Origin: Salipiger mucosus DSM 16094
GTDB taxonomy: Bacteria; Pseudomonadota; Alphaproteobacteria; Rhodobacterales; Rhodobacteraceae
Direction of reading: 5' to 3'
Assembly (NCBI RefSeq): GCF_000442255.1
Contig: NZ_KE557273.1
Coordinates: 1 to 56,901, forward strand
DNA length: 56,901 bases
Part shown: positions 43,858-53,029 of the stretch, in pieces
Layout: every line of letters starts with the position of its first letter
How positions within the stretch are numbered: position 1 is the stretch's first letter
The notes under the pieces: model-generated
The model's input: the letters and a program-made list of their open reading frames with translations, nothing else
Told to the model about the DNA's origin: nothing
Database searches by the model: none
Made by a program: the position numbers and the translations under genes

Positions 43858-45395
43858 TGACGCATGAAGACGGGGCGCAGGACACGGTCCTGCGCCTGAC
43901 CGGCATCACCAAGCGCTTCGGCGCGCTCACGGCCAACGACGACATCTCCTTCGGGCTGGCCCGGGGCGAGGTCGTGGCCCTTCTGGGCGAGAACGGTGCC
44001 GGCAAGACCACGCTGATGAACATCCTCTTCGGCCACTACACGGCCGACGCGGGCACCGTCGAGGTCTTCGGCCGCGCGCTGCCGCCGGGCCAGCCCGGCG
44101 CGGCGCTGGCCGCCGGCGTGGGCATGGTGCACCAGCATTTCACCCTGGCCGACAACCTGACGGTGCTCGAGAACATCCTGCTGGGCACCCGCCCGCTCTG
44201 GGCGCCCGGGCTTGGCCGGGCGGCGGCGCGCCAGCGCGTCGCGCAGCTGTCGCGCGACTTCGGCCTCGCGGTGCATCCCGACGCCCGCGTCGGCGCGCTG
44301 TCGGTGGGCGAGCGGCAGCGGGTCGAGATCCTCAAGGCGCTCTACCGCGACGCGCGTATCCTGATCCTGGACGAACCCACCGCCGTGCTGACCCCGCAGG
44401 AGACCGAGGCGCTCTTCGAGACGCTGCGCCGCGCGGTGGCGCAGGGGCTCTCGGTGATCTTCATCAGCCACAAGCTGCACGAGGTCACGGCGATTTCCTC
44501 GCGCGTGCTGGTGCTGCGCCACGGCCGGCTGGTGGGCGAGGTGGCGACCGCCCGGACCGATAGGCACCGGCTGGCAGAGATGATGGTCGGCGCCGAGATC
44601 TCCGCCCCCGCGCCCTCGGTGGCGCGCCCCGGCGCCGTGCTGCTGGAGCTGGACGGGGTCGAGACCGAGGCGCAGGGCAACGCCACGGGCTTGCGCGGCG
44701 TGAACCTCGCGCTGCGCGCCGGGCAGATCACCGGCCTCGCGGGGGTCTCGGGCAACGGGCAGGGCGCGCTCGCCGACCTGCTCTCCGGCCTCGCGGCACC
44801 GAGCGCCGGGCGCATGACGCTCGGCGGCGCCGAGGTGGCCGACTGGTCGCCCCGCGCCGCCGTCGCCGCCGGTATCGGACGCATCCCCGAGGACCGCCAC
44901 CGCACCGGCACCATCGCCGACTTCACGCTGACCGAGAACGCGGTGCTGGAAAGCTACGCCCGCCAGCCGGTCAGCCGCCGCGGCTGGATGGACCGCGCCG
45001 AGGCGCGGCGCCGGGCCGAGGCGATCATCGCCGCCTACGACGTGCGCTGCCCAGGCCCCGAGACGCGCATCCGCCTGCTCTCGGGCGGCAACATGCAGAA
45101 GCTGATCCTCGGCCGCGTGCTCGAGGCGGCTCCCTCGATCATCCTCGCGAACCAGCCGGTGCGCGGCCTCGACATCGGCGCGGTCACCTACGTGCAGGAA
45201 CGCCTGATCGCCGCCCGAGATGCCGGCGCGGCGGTGCTGCTCATCTCCGAGGATCTCGACGAGGTGCTCGCCCTCTCCGACGAGATCCGGGTCATTTCCG
45301 AGGGCCGGCTCTCGCCCGCCTTCCCGCGCGGCAGCCGCTCGCCCGCCGAACTGGGCCAGTGGATGGCCGGTCATGGGTTCGACGATGCGGCCTGA
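43857..45395 (+). CDS. BMP-type ABC transporter ATP-binding protein (two domains)
   Basis: A 512-residue double ATPase. Domain 1 has GENGAGKTTLMNILFG, signature LSVGERQRVEILKALY and Walker B ILILDEPTAVL. Domain 2 has the variant GVSGNGQGALADLL P-loop and signature LSGGNMQKLILGRVLE, with IILANQPVRGLDIGA where Walker B normally reads DEPTRG. Degeneracy of the second site is usual for this class (YufO/NupA-like). The ATG shares one base with the BMP gene stop. A 150-bp gap before the next gene holds no convincing ORF. Confidence 0.9.
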   Translation: MTHEDGAQDTVLRLTGITKRFGALTANDDISFGLARGEVVALLGENGAGKTTLMNILFGHYTADAGTVEVFGRALPPGQPGAALAAGVGMVHQHFTLADNLTVLENILLGTRPLWAPGLGRAAARQRVAQLSRDFGLAVHPDARVGALSVGERQRVEILKALYRDARILILDEPTAVLTPQETEALFETLRRAVAQGLSVIFISHKLHEVTAISSRVLVLRHGRLVGEVATARTDRHRLAEMMVGAEISAPAPSVARPGAVLLELDGVETEAQGNATGLRGVNLALRAGQITGLAGVSGNGQGALADLLSGLAAPSAGRMTLGGAEVADWSPRAAVAAGIGRIPEDRHRTGTIADFTLTENAVLESYARQPVSRRGWMDRAEARRRAEAIIAAYDVRCPGPETRIRLLSGGNMQKLILGRVLEAAPSIILANQPVRGLDIGAVTYVQERLIAARDAGAAVLLISEDLDEVLALSDEIRVISEGRLSPAFPRGSRSPAELGQWMAGHGFDDAA

Positions 45396-45545
45396 GAAAG
45401 ACGATGGACGAGAGCCCGAAGCCCACGGCGGCCGAAGACCGGCGCCGCGAGAGATGACCGCCCCGTGCCCTTCATCTTTCCCCAAATACGCAAAGGGCGC
45501 GGGCACCGTCTGCCGCGCCGACACCGGACCGGGGGACCACGCCTG

Positions 45546-46592
45546 ATGCGCCTTGAACCCATCGCCGCGCCCACGCCCGCGCGCCGCCTCGGCCTGCCCG
45601 CGCTGGCCCTTGCCGCGACCGTCGTGCTGGCCTCGGGGCTGAGCATGCTCGCCGGCGCCGACCCGCTCGCGACTTTCGGGCAGATCCTGCAGGGGGCCGC
45701 CGGCTCGAAGTTCGCGCTGCTCGAGACGCTGAACCGCGCGACGCCGCTCATCTTCACCGGCCTTGCCGTTGCCGTCGCCTTCCGCGCCAAGCTGTGGAAC
45801 ATCGGCGCCGAGGCGCAGCTCTACGCCGGCGCGCTGGTCACCGTGGTGATCGGCACGCAGACCGGCCTGCCCGGCCCGCTGGCGATCCCGGCGATGGCGC
45901 TGGCGGCGGTGGTCGCGGGCGGGCTGGTGCTGCTGGGGCCGGTGCTGCTCAAGGTGCGGCTTGGCGTGGACGAGGTCGTGACCACCCTGCTGCTGAACTT
46001 CATCATGGCGCTCTTCATCTCCTACCTGCTCGAGGGACCGCTCAAGGACCCGATGGGCATGGGCTGGCCCAAGTCGCCGGCGCTGCCGCGCGACGCCCGC
46101 CTGCCGCGGATTGTCGAGGGGCTGCGCCTGCACTGGGGGTTCGTGCTCGCGCTGATCTGCGCCCTGGGCGTCTGGGTGATGCAGACCCGCACCACGCTCG
46201 GCTACGAGATCCGCGCCACCGGCCTCAACCCGCAGGCGGCGCGTTTTGCCGGCATCCCGGTGGGCCGCGTTCTGGTCAAGACGGCGCTGATCTCGGGCGG
46301 GCTGGCGGCGCTCGCGGGCTTCTCCGAGGTCGCGGGCCTCAAGGGCAACCTCACCGCCGACCTGTCGCCCGGCTTCGGCTACACCGGCATCATCGTCGCC
46401 ATGCTGGCGCTGCTGCACCCGCTGGGGGTCGTGGTCTCGGCGCTCTTCGTGGCGGGCATCTTCGTGGGCGCCGACAGCATGTCCCGCGCCGCCGAGGTGC
46501 CCAGCTACATCGCCGACATCCTGCTGGCGGCGGCCCTGCTGTTCATGGTCCTGGCGATCCTGCTGACGCGGGTCAGGGTGGTGCGCGGATGA
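45546..46592 (+). CDS. BMP-type ABC transporter permease 1
   Basis: A 348-residue permease of the NupB/YufP class. The conserved TPLIFTGLAVAVAFRAKLWN and NIGAEAQLYAGALVTVVIGT lie near residues 60-100. LRVGVDEVVTTLLLNFIMAL-like text (LGVDEVVTTLLLNFIMALFI) marks the central helix, and YEIRATGLNPQAARFAGIPV the cytoplasmic loop. The start at 45546 is chosen because the hydrophobic region follows at once; frames further upstream are unlike the family. Confidence 0.88.
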   Translation: MRLEPIAAPTPARRLGLPALALAATVVLASGLSMLAGADPLATFGQILQGAAGSKFALLETLNRATPLIFTGLAVAVAFRAKLWNIGAEAQLYAGALVTVVIGTQTGLPGPLAIPAMALAAVVAGGLVLLGPVLLKVRLGVDEVVTTLLLNFIMALFISYLLEGPLKDPMGMGWPKSPALPRDARLPRIVEGLRLHWGFVLALICALGVWVMQTRTTLGYEIRATGLNPQAARFAGIPVGRVLVKTALISGGLAALAGFSEVAGLKGNLTADLSPGFGYTGIIVAMLALLHPLGVVVSALFVAGIFVGADSMSRAAEVPSYIADILLAAALLFMVLAILLTRVRVVRG

Positions 46593-47536
46593 CCGAGATC
46601 GTCGAAATCCTGCTCTCGGCCAGCTTCTGGGCCGCCGTGCTGCGCATCGCCTCGCCGCTGATCTTCGCCACCATGGGCGAGCTGATCTGCGAACGCGCGG
46701 GCGTTCTGAACCTCGGGATCGAGGGGATCATGGTCATGGGCGCCTTCGCCGGCTGGATGGCGGTCTATGCCGGGCTGGGCCTCTGGCCCGGGGTGCTGTT
46801 CGCGCTGCTGGCGGGCATGGCCTTCGGCGCGGTGCATGCCGTGCTGACCGTGCCCTTCGGCCTGTCGCAGCATGTCGTGGGGCTGGGGATCACGCTGCTG
46901 GCGACCTCTTCGACCTACTACGCCTATCGCCTGTCGCTTCCCGAGGTGACCTCGCCGCCGCGGATCGAGCCCTTCCAGCCCCTCGAGTGGCCGCTGCTGG
47001 AGCGCATCCCCGTCGTGGGCGAGGCACTGGCGGCGCAGACCGCGCTCACCTGGCTGGCCTTTGCCGTGGTGGTGGTCGTGGCGCTGGTGCTCTACCGCAC
47101 GCCGCTGGGGCTGGCCCTGCGCGCGGCGGGCGAGAACCCGCAGGCTGTGGAATCGCAGGGCCTCTCGGTCACGGCGATCCGCATGGGCGCGGTGATCGCG
47201 GGGTCGGGCCTGATGGCGGTGGGCGGGGCCTTCCTGACTATGTCGGCCTTCTCGTCCTTCTTCTTCGAGATGGTGAACGGGCGCGGGTGGATCTGCATCG
47301 CGCTTGTGGTTTTCGGCGCCTGGAAGCCCGGAAAGGCGCTGCTGGGCGCGCTGCTCTTCGCCGGGTTCGACGCGCTGCAGATCCGGTTGCAGCAGACCGG
47401 GCTCGGGCAGATCGTGCCCTATCAGGTCTTCCTGATGATCCCCTATGTGCTATCGATCCTCGCGCTCGTGCTCATGTCGCGCCGGGCCGAGGTGCCCGCC
47501 GCCCTGATGACCCCCTTCAACCGAGGAGACCGCTGA
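46589..47536 (+). CDS. BMP-type ABC transporter permease 2
   Basis: A 315-residue permease of the NupC/YufQ class. TPLIFA-like ASPLIFATMGELICERAGVL leads to LNLGIEGIMVMGAFAGWMAV, the family signature. TPLGLALRAAGENPQAVESQ is the ATPase-contacting loop. It starts inside the stop of permease 1 (ATGA) and ends overlapping the amidohydrolase start, showing a tightly coupled operon. Confidence 0.9.
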   Translation: MTEIVEILLSASFWAAVLRIASPLIFATMGELICERAGVLNLGIEGIMVMGAFAGWMAVYAGLGLWPGVLFALLAGMAFGAVHAVLTVPFGLSQHVVGLGITLLATSSTYYAYRLSLPEVTSPPRIEPFQPLEWPLLERIPVVGEALAAQTALTWLAFAVVVVVALVLYRTPLGLALRAAGENPQAVESQGLSVTAIRMGAVIAGSGLMAVGGAFLTMSAFSSFFFEMVNGRGWICIALVVFGAWKPGKALLGALLFAGFDALQIRLQQTGLGQIVPYQVFLMIPYVLSILALVLMSRRAEVPAALMTPFNRGDR

Positions 47537-48819
47537 TGGCCTCGTTCGACATCCTCGTGACGGGCGGCACGCTGCCCGACGGCACCGTGACCGACATCGG
47601 CATTCGCGGCGATCGCATCGCCGGGATGGGCGACCTTGCCGGGGCCGAGGCGGGCGAGGTGATCGACGCCACCGGCGATCTCGTCTCGCCGCCCTTCGTC
47701 GATCCGCATTTCCACATGGACGCGACGCTGAGCTACGGGACGCCGCGCATCAACGCCTCGGGCACGCTGCTCGAGGGGATCGCGCTTTGGGGCGAGCTCA
47801 AGCAGCTGACCACTGTCGACGAGATGGTCGAGCGGGCGCTGACCTACTGCGACTGGGCGGTCTCGATGGGGCTGCTCGCGGTGCGCAGCCATGTCGATAC
47901 CTGCGACGACAGCCTCAAGGGCGTCGAGGCCATGCTGCACGTCCGCGAGGCGGTGAAGCCCTACCTCGACCTGCAGCTCGTGGCCTTCCCGCAGGACGGC
48001 TTCTACCGCGACCCGACGGCGCGGGCGAACACGCTGCACGCGCTGGACATGGGGGTCGACGTGGTGGGCGGCATTCCGCATTTCGAGCGCACCATGGCCG
48101 AGGGCGCTGCCTCGGTCCGCGAGCTCTGCGAGATCGCCGCCGCGCGCGGGCTACTGGTCGACATGCACTGCGACGAGACCGACGATCCGATGTCGCGCCA
48201 TGTCGAGGCGCTGGCCTACGAGACGACACGGCTGGGGCTGCAGGGGCGGGTGGCCGGTTCGCACCTGACCTCGATGCACTCGATGGACAACTACTACGTC
48301 TCCAAGCTGCTGCCGCTGATGGCCGAGGCCGAGCTCGCCGCGATCCCCAACCCGCTCATCAACATCACGCTGCAGGGGCGGCACGACACCTATCCCAAGC
48401 GGCGCGGGCTGACGCGGGTCAAGGAGATGCAGGCCGCAGGCCTCGCGGTCGGCTGGGGACAGGATTGCGTGCGCGATCCGTGGTATTCGCTGGGCACGGG
48501 CGACATGCTGGACGTGGCCTTCATGGGCCTGCACGTGGCGCAGATGACCTCTCCCGAGGAGATGCTCCGGTGTTTCGACATGGTGACGAGGGTCAACGCG
48601 GGGATCCTGCATCTCGAGGATTACGGGCTGGCCGAGGGTCGGCTGGCCTCGCTCGTGGTGCTGGATGCGGGCGATCCGATCGAGGCGCTGCGGCTGCGGC
48701 CCGACCGGCTCTGCGTGATCTCCAAGGGGCGTGTGGTCTCGCGCAAGGCGCGCAACGACGCCGCCCTCGCGCTGCCAGGCCGGCCCGGCTCGGTGCGCCG
48801 GCGGCATCCGGTGGGGTAG
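47536..48819 (+). CDS. Cytosine-deaminase-like amidohydrolase
   Basis: A 427-residue metal-dependent hydrolase of the CodA group. The metal ligands are visible: H-x-H in VDPHFHMDATLS, His in LVDMHCDETDD, His in GSHLTSMHSM, and Asp in VGWGQDCVRDPWYSLGTGD. QLVAFPQDGFYRDPTARAN is characteristic of cytosine/isocytosine deaminases. It is the last gene of the BMP transporter operon, so it probably acts on the imported base. Substrate could be cytosine, 5-methylcytosine, isocytosine or creatinine-like compounds. Confidence 0.85.
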   Translation: MASFDILVTGGTLPDGTVTDIGIRGDRIAGMGDLAGAEAGEVIDATGDLVSPPFVDPHFHMDATLSYGTPRINASGTLLEGIALWGELKQLTTVDEMVERALTYCDWAVSMGLLAVRSHVDTCDDSLKGVEAMLHVREAVKPYLDLQLVAFPQDGFYRDPTARANTLHALDMGVDVVGGIPHFERTMAEGAASVRELCEIAAARGLLVDMHCDETDDPMSRHVEALAYETTRLGLQGRVAGSHLTSMHSMDNYYVSKLLPLMAEAELAAIPNPLINITLQGRHDTYPKRRGLTRVKEMQAAGLAVGWGQDCVRDPWYSLGTGDMLDVAFMGLHVAQMTSPEEMLRCFDMVTRVNAGILHLEDYGLAEGRLASLVVLDAGDPIEALRLRPDRLCVISKGRVVSRKARNDAALALPGRPGSVRRRHPVG

Positions 48820-48868
48820 GGGCAGCCCGACGCGCGGAGCCCATGCCAACCGGCCAAGTGAAATACCC

Positions 48869-48902
48869 GGCCCGGAATCAAGGCACGCAGTGCCGCCGGG
48901 CC
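48869..48902 (+). repeat. Dispersed hairpin element, copy 3
   Basis: GGCCCGG-AATCAA-GGCAC-GCA-GTGCC-G-CCGGGCC. Compared with copy 1, the inner stem changes G-C to A-T on both sides (GGCGC/GCGCC to GGCAC/GTGCC). It lies in a 277-bp gap (48820-49096) between the convergent amidohydrolase and peptide-transporter genes. The rest of that gap shows no gene. Confidence 0.72.
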
Positions 48903-49096
48903 AGCGCCCGACCGCCCCCTCGGGCGGGCGCCTTGAGACGTGGGCCTGCCGTTTCGAATGGGGGCATATGGCCGACGGATAAAGTTCCCGGGCCTCGACC
49001 GGCAGGAGCGCCCACCCGGAGGTCGGGCACTGGCCCTGATGTCGTCCTGCGCCTCAGGTCGGTTTTGCCCCGGAAGAGCGGACCGCTCCCGCCGCC

Positions 49097-50047
49097 CTAC
49101 CGCACCGGGTGGAAACAGGCCGCGAGATGCCCGTCGCCCTCGAGCATCGGCTCCTCCTCCGCGCAGCGTGCCCCGGCGTTGGGACAGCGGGCGCGGAAGG
49201 CGCAGCCCTTGGGCGGGTTGAGCGGGTCGGGCAGCTCGGTCTCGCGTCCCTCGGGCGCCGTCAGCGCGCGGCCGACAACCGGCGCGCTCTCGGCCAGCAG
49301 CCGCGTGTAGGGATGGCGCGGACGGGCGAAGACATCCTCGGCGCGGCCCACCTCGACCACCGAGCCGAAGTAGAGCACCGCCACCCGGTCGCTCACCGCC
49401 TCGACCACCGCGAGGTCGTGCGAGATGAAGAGATAGGTCAGACCCAGCCGCTTCTTGAGGTCCGCCAGCAGGTTCAGCACCTGCGCCTGCACCGAGACGT
49501 CCAGCGCCGAGACCGGCTCGTCCAGAATCAGTATGCGCGCCTCGGCCGCGAGCGCCCGCGCGATGCCGATGCGCTGTGCCTGCCCGCCCGAGAACTCGTG
49601 CGGGTAACGGTCCAGGAACTCCTCGCGCAGGTTCACCTGGGCGAATATCTCGCGGATTCGGTCGTCGCGCTGCGCCTTGTCCATGCCGTGCAGCAGCTTC
49701 AGCGGCGCCTCGACGATCTGCCGGATCGTCTTGCGCGGGTTGAGCGAGCTGATCGGGTCCTGGAAGACGTACTGGATGCGCTTGCCGAAGACCGCCGGGT
49801 CGGCGTTGTCGAGCGGCTTGCCAGCGATCTCGATGGTCCCGTCCGTCGGCTCGAGCAGCCCCACCAGCATCCGCGCCAGCGTGGACTTGCCACAGCCGCT
49901 CTCGCCCACGATGCCCATCGTCTCGCCCTCCGCGACCTCGAGCGACACCGGATGCACCGCGTGCACGTGCCCCTTGGGCGCCCCGAAGAGCCGCTTGCCC
50001 ACGGCAAAGGTCTTGGACAGGTTCTCCAGCCGCAATGCCGTGGTCAT
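49097..50047 (-). CDS. Peptide-type ABC transporter ATP-binding protein
   Basis: A 316-residue ATPase of the OppF/DppF group. Walker A is GESGCGKST, the Q-loop is in VFQDPISSLNPRKTIRQIVE, the signature is FSGGQAQRIGIARALA, and Walker B is ILILDEPVSALD. The C-terminal oligopeptide-transporter extension carries four cysteines (CAFRARCPNAGARC and CFHPV), typical of this group. It is last in its operon and starts inside the end of the permease-ATPase fusion. Confidence 0.92.
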   Translation of the reverse strand: MTTALRLENLSKTFAVGKRLFGAPKGHVHAVHPVSLEVAEGETMGIVGESGCGKSTLARMLVGLLEPTDGTIEIAGKPLDNADPAVFGKRIQYVFQDPISSLNPRKTIRQIVEAPLKLLHGMDKAQRDDRIREIFAQVNLREEFLDRYPHEFSGGQAQRIGIARALAAEARILILDEPVSALDVSVQAQVLNLLADLKKRLGLTYLFISHDLAVVEAVSDRVAVLYFGSVVEVGRAEDVFARPRHPYTRLLAESAPVVGRALTAPEGRETELPDPLNPPKGCAFRARCPNAGARCAEEEPMLEGDGHLAACFHPVR

Positions 50048-51924
50048 TGTGCCGCCTCCAGCTCGGTTTCGGGGTGGATGCAGCGCACCCGGCGCCGCGC
50101 GGTGCCCTCGAGCGCGATCTCGCCGCGCTTGCAGGCCGGCTCGGCCTTGTCGCAGCGCGGGGCGAAGGCGCAGCCCGGCGGCAGGTCGTTGACCGCGGGC
50201 GGCAGGCCCGGGATCGCGTGCAGCTGGCGCTTGCCCTCGCCCAGTTCCGGCACGCAGGCGATGAGCCGCGCGGTATAGGGATGCGCCGGCGCGTCCAGCA
50301 CGGCCTGAGTCGGCCCCTCCTCGACGATCCGGCCGGCATACATCACCGCCACCCGGTCGCAGAGTTGCGCCACGACGCCGAAATCATGCGTGATGAAGAC
50401 GATGGCCAGCCTCTTCTCCCGCCGCAGCGTGTCGAGCAGCGACAGGATCTGCGCCTGCACGGTCACGTCGAGCGCGGTGGTCGGCTCGTCGGCGATGATC
50501 ACCTCGGGATCGTTGGCAAGGCTCATGGCGATGCCCACGCGCTGGCGCATGCCGCCCGACATCTCGTGCGGGTAGCTGTCCATGCGGCTCTCGGCGTTGG
50601 GGATGCGCACGTCCTTGAGCAGTCCCAGCGCCTTCTGCCGCGCCTCCTTGTCGGGCACCCTGTGGTGCACCCGGATCGCCTCGACCAGCTGGTCGCCCAC
50701 CTTGTAGAGCGGGTGCAGCGTCGCCAGCGGATCCTGGAAGATGTAGGAGACCTCGCGCCCGCGCAGGTCGCGCAGAGTCTCGTAGGGGGCGCCGACGAGG
50801 TCCTGCCCCTTGTAGTGCACCGCGCCCCCGGTGATGACCCCGGGAGGCGAGGCCACCAGCCCCATGACCGACAGCGCCGTGACCGACTTGCCCGAGCCGC
50901 TCTCGCCGATGATGCCCAGGCATTCGCCCGGCTTCACGCCCAGGCTCACGCCGCCCACGGCGCGGTAGACGCGGTCCTTGACGTGGAACTGGGTCTGCAG
51001 GTCGCGCAGGTCGAGCACCGCATCGCCCTGCGCCTCCGGCACCGGGCCCTCGCGCCGCACGGTGGTCGAGGCCATGGGCCGCGTCAGCGCGCCCGAGCGC
51101 AGCCGCGGGTCGAGCGCGTCGCGCACGCCGTCGCCCAGCAGGTTGATCGCCATGACGATGACGAGGATCATCACGCCGGGTACCACCGAGGTATGCGGGT
51201 TGGTGATGAGCGCCGACCGCGCCTCGCCCAGCATCGAGCCCAGGTCCGCCTGCGGCGGCTGCGATCCGAGGCCGAGGAACGACAGGCCGGCGGTCTCGAG
51301 GATCATCCAGCCCACGGTGGTCGACATGGCGATGACGATGACCGGGATCACGTTGGGCAGGATCTCGGTCAGGATGATCCGTCCGTTGCCCATGCCGGCC
51401 AGCTTCGCGGCATCCACGAATTCCTTGTGCGCGATGCCCACGGTGATGCCGCGGATGTTGCGCGCGAAGAAGGGGATGTTCACGGCCGCGACCGCGATCA
51501 GCGCGTTCAGCAGGCCCGGCCCCAGCGCCGCGACGATGGCCAGCGCCAGCAGGATGTAGGGAAAGGCCATGAGCATGTCGACGCCGCGCATGATCAGGTT
51601 GTCGGTCCTGCCCCCGTAGTAGCCCGCGACGATGCCCACGGCGGCGCCCAGCACGGCGGCGATCACTGCCGCGGCAAAACCCACCGCCAGAGACAGCCGC
51701 GTGCCCCACATCAGCCGCGACAGCAGGTCCCGCCCGAGGTGATCGGTGCCCAGCAGCGCCCCCTCGGAAAAGGGCGGCAGGAAGCGGTCGCCGGTATTGG
51801 TGACATCCGGATCGGCCAGCGGCAGCAGCGGCGTGACCAGCGCCAGCAACACCACCAGCACCATGACGACGAGCCCCGCCAGCGCGAGCCGGTTGCGGGC
51901 GAGCAGCGAGAGAAACCCCATCAT
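50044..51924 (-). CDS. Peptide-type ABC transporter permease/ATPase fusion
   Basis: A 626-residue fusion. Residues 1 to about 285 are a DppC-type permease ([20 protein letters not shown], then [40 protein letters not shown]). Residues about 305-626 are a DppD-type ATPase with [66 protein letters not shown] and the C-terminal cysteine region [17 protein letters not shown]. DppC and DppD are usually separate. The start overlaps the upstream permease gene by 4 bases. Confidence 0.92.
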   Translation of the reverse strand: MMGFLSLLARNRLALAGLVVMVLVVLLALVTPLLPLADPDVTNTGDRFLPPFSEGALLGTDHLGRDLLSRLMWGTRLSLAVGFAAAVIAAVLGAAVGIVAGYYGGRTDNLIMRGVDMLMAFPYILLALAIVAALGPGLLNALIAVAAVNIPFFARNIRGITVGIAHKEFVDAAKLAGMGNGRIILTEILPNVIPVIVIAMSTTVGWMILETAGLSFLGLGSQPPQADLGSMLGEARSALITNPHTSVVPGVMILVIVMAINLLGDGVRDALDPRLRSGALTRPMASTTVRREGPVPEAQGDAVLDLRDLQTQFHVKDRVYRAVGGVSLGVKPGECLGIIGESGSGKSVTALSVMGLVASPPGVITGGAVHYKGQDLVGAPYETLRDLRGREVSYIFQDPLATLHPLYKVGDQLVEAIRVHHRVPDKEARQKALGLLKDVRIPNAESRMDSYPHEMSGGMRQRVGIAMSLANDPEVIIADEPTTALDVTVQAQILSLLDTLRREKRLAIVFITHDFGVVAQLCDRVAVMYAGRIVEEGPTQAVLDAPAHPYTARLIACVPELGEGKRQLHAIPGLPPAVNDLPPGCAFAPRCDKAEPACKRGEIALEGTARRRVRCIHPETELEAAQ

Positions 51925-52868
51925 GTCTTGATCCTCGGGTCGAGCAGGCTTTGCGCCACGTCCACGACGATGTTGAACAGGACGTAGCAGGCGGCGACGA
52001 AGACCACGCCGCCCTGCACCAGCAGGATGTCACGGGTCAGGATCGCGTCGACCAGCATCCGCCCGACGCCGGGCCACTGGAACACGATCTCGATGTAGAC
52101 GGCGCCCGACAGCACGAAGCCCGCCTGGATGCCCAGAACCGGGATGATGCTCACCATGGCCGCCCGCAGCGCGTGGCGCCAGATCACGCCGCGCTCCGGC
52201 ACGCCCTTGGCCCGCGCCGTGCGGATGAAGTCCTGCCGCAGGACCTCCAGCATGGCCGAGCGCGAGAGCCGCGCCACCACGCCGGTGGCCACCACCGCCA
52301 GCGCGATCGCGGGCAGCGTCAGGTGCTGCACCAGCGTCATCAGGTCGCGCGAGCCGTAGACCGGCCACATGCCCGAGACCGGGAACCAGCGCAGCTGCAC
52401 CGCGAAGATCAGGATCATCATCATGCCCAGGAAGAACGACGGGATCGAGATCCCGAGCAGCACCGCGAAGGTGATCGCCTTGTCCGCGAAACCGTACTGC
52501 CGCGCCGCCGAGACGACGCCCGCCGCCACACCGAAGACCGCGCAGAGCACGAAGGAGGTGCCCGCCAGCGCCAGCGTCGCACCGAAGCGCTCCAGCACCT
52601 CGTCCAGCACCGGCCGGTTGAGCGAGAAGGAGCGCCCGAAATCGCCCTGCAGCATGTTGCCGAGCCAGATGAAGTACCGCTGCACCGCCGGCTTGTCCAA
52701 GCCGAGGTCGCGGTTGATCTTCTCCACGTTCTCGGGCGTGGCGTAGCTGCCCAGGATCGCGGTCGCCGGATCGCCGGGGATCAGCGCCATGATGGCGAAG
52801 ACGATCACCGTGATCCCCAGCAGCACCGGGATCGCCGAGACCAGCCGTTTGAGGATGTAGCTTCCCAT
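51921..52868 (-). CDS. Peptide-type ABC transporter permease, DppB-like
   Basis: A 315-residue permease. MGSYILKRLVSAIPVLLGIT is the typical N-terminus, and PGDPATAILGSYATPENVEK the first periplasmic loop. RTARAKGVPERGVIWRHALR is the EAA loop and AVYIEIVFQWPGVGRMLVDA the late conserved helix. ATG 52868 starts the family N-terminus exactly; upstream frames are GC-rich spacer. A structured 161-bp gap separates it from the binding-protein gene. Confidence 0.92.
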   Translation of the reverse strand: MGSYILKRLVSAIPVLLGITVIVFAIMALIPGDPATAILGSYATPENVEKINRDLGLDKPAVQRYFIWLGNMLQGDFGRSFSLNRPVLDEVLERFGATLALAGTSFVLCAVFGVAAGVVSAARQYGFADKAITFAVLLGISIPSFFLGMMMILIFAVQLRWFPVSGMWPVYGSRDLMTLVQHLTLPAIALAVVATGVVARLSRSAMLEVLRQDFIRTARAKGVPERGVIWRHALRAAMVSIIPVLGIQAGFVLSGAVYIEIVFQWPGVGRMLVDAILTRDILLVQGGVVFVAACYVLFNIVVDVAQSLLDPRIKT

Positions 52869-52937
52869 GCCGCGCGTCCTCCGCGTCTGGAGAGTGGATG
52901 GCCCCGGAGCATCTTCTGGCCCGAAATATCCCGGGGA

Positions 52938-52992
52938 GTCCGCGCAGCGCGCGGACGGGGCAGAGCCCCTCGGGCGGGCCGCAAGGCCCGCC
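52938..52992 (-). promoter_or_regulatory. Three tandem hairpins between binding-protein and permease genes
   Basis: GTCCGCGC/GCGCGGAC (52938-52956), GGGGC/GCCCC (52957-52969) and GGCGGGCC/GGCCCGCC (52973-52992) are perfect stems with loops of 3-4 bases. No T-run follows on the minus strand. They lie after the dppA-like stop, like the single hairpins after other binding-protein genes. Confidence 0.6.
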
Positions 52993-53029
52993 ATCGGGCG
53001 GAGCCGGAGGCGCCGCCCGCAGCGTCAGC

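Noticed and set aside
45404-45457. 17-codon ORF starting ATGGACGAGAGCCCG in the gap before BMP permease 1
   Set aside because: Very short, no clear ribosome binding site and no known family; coding status cannot be supported.
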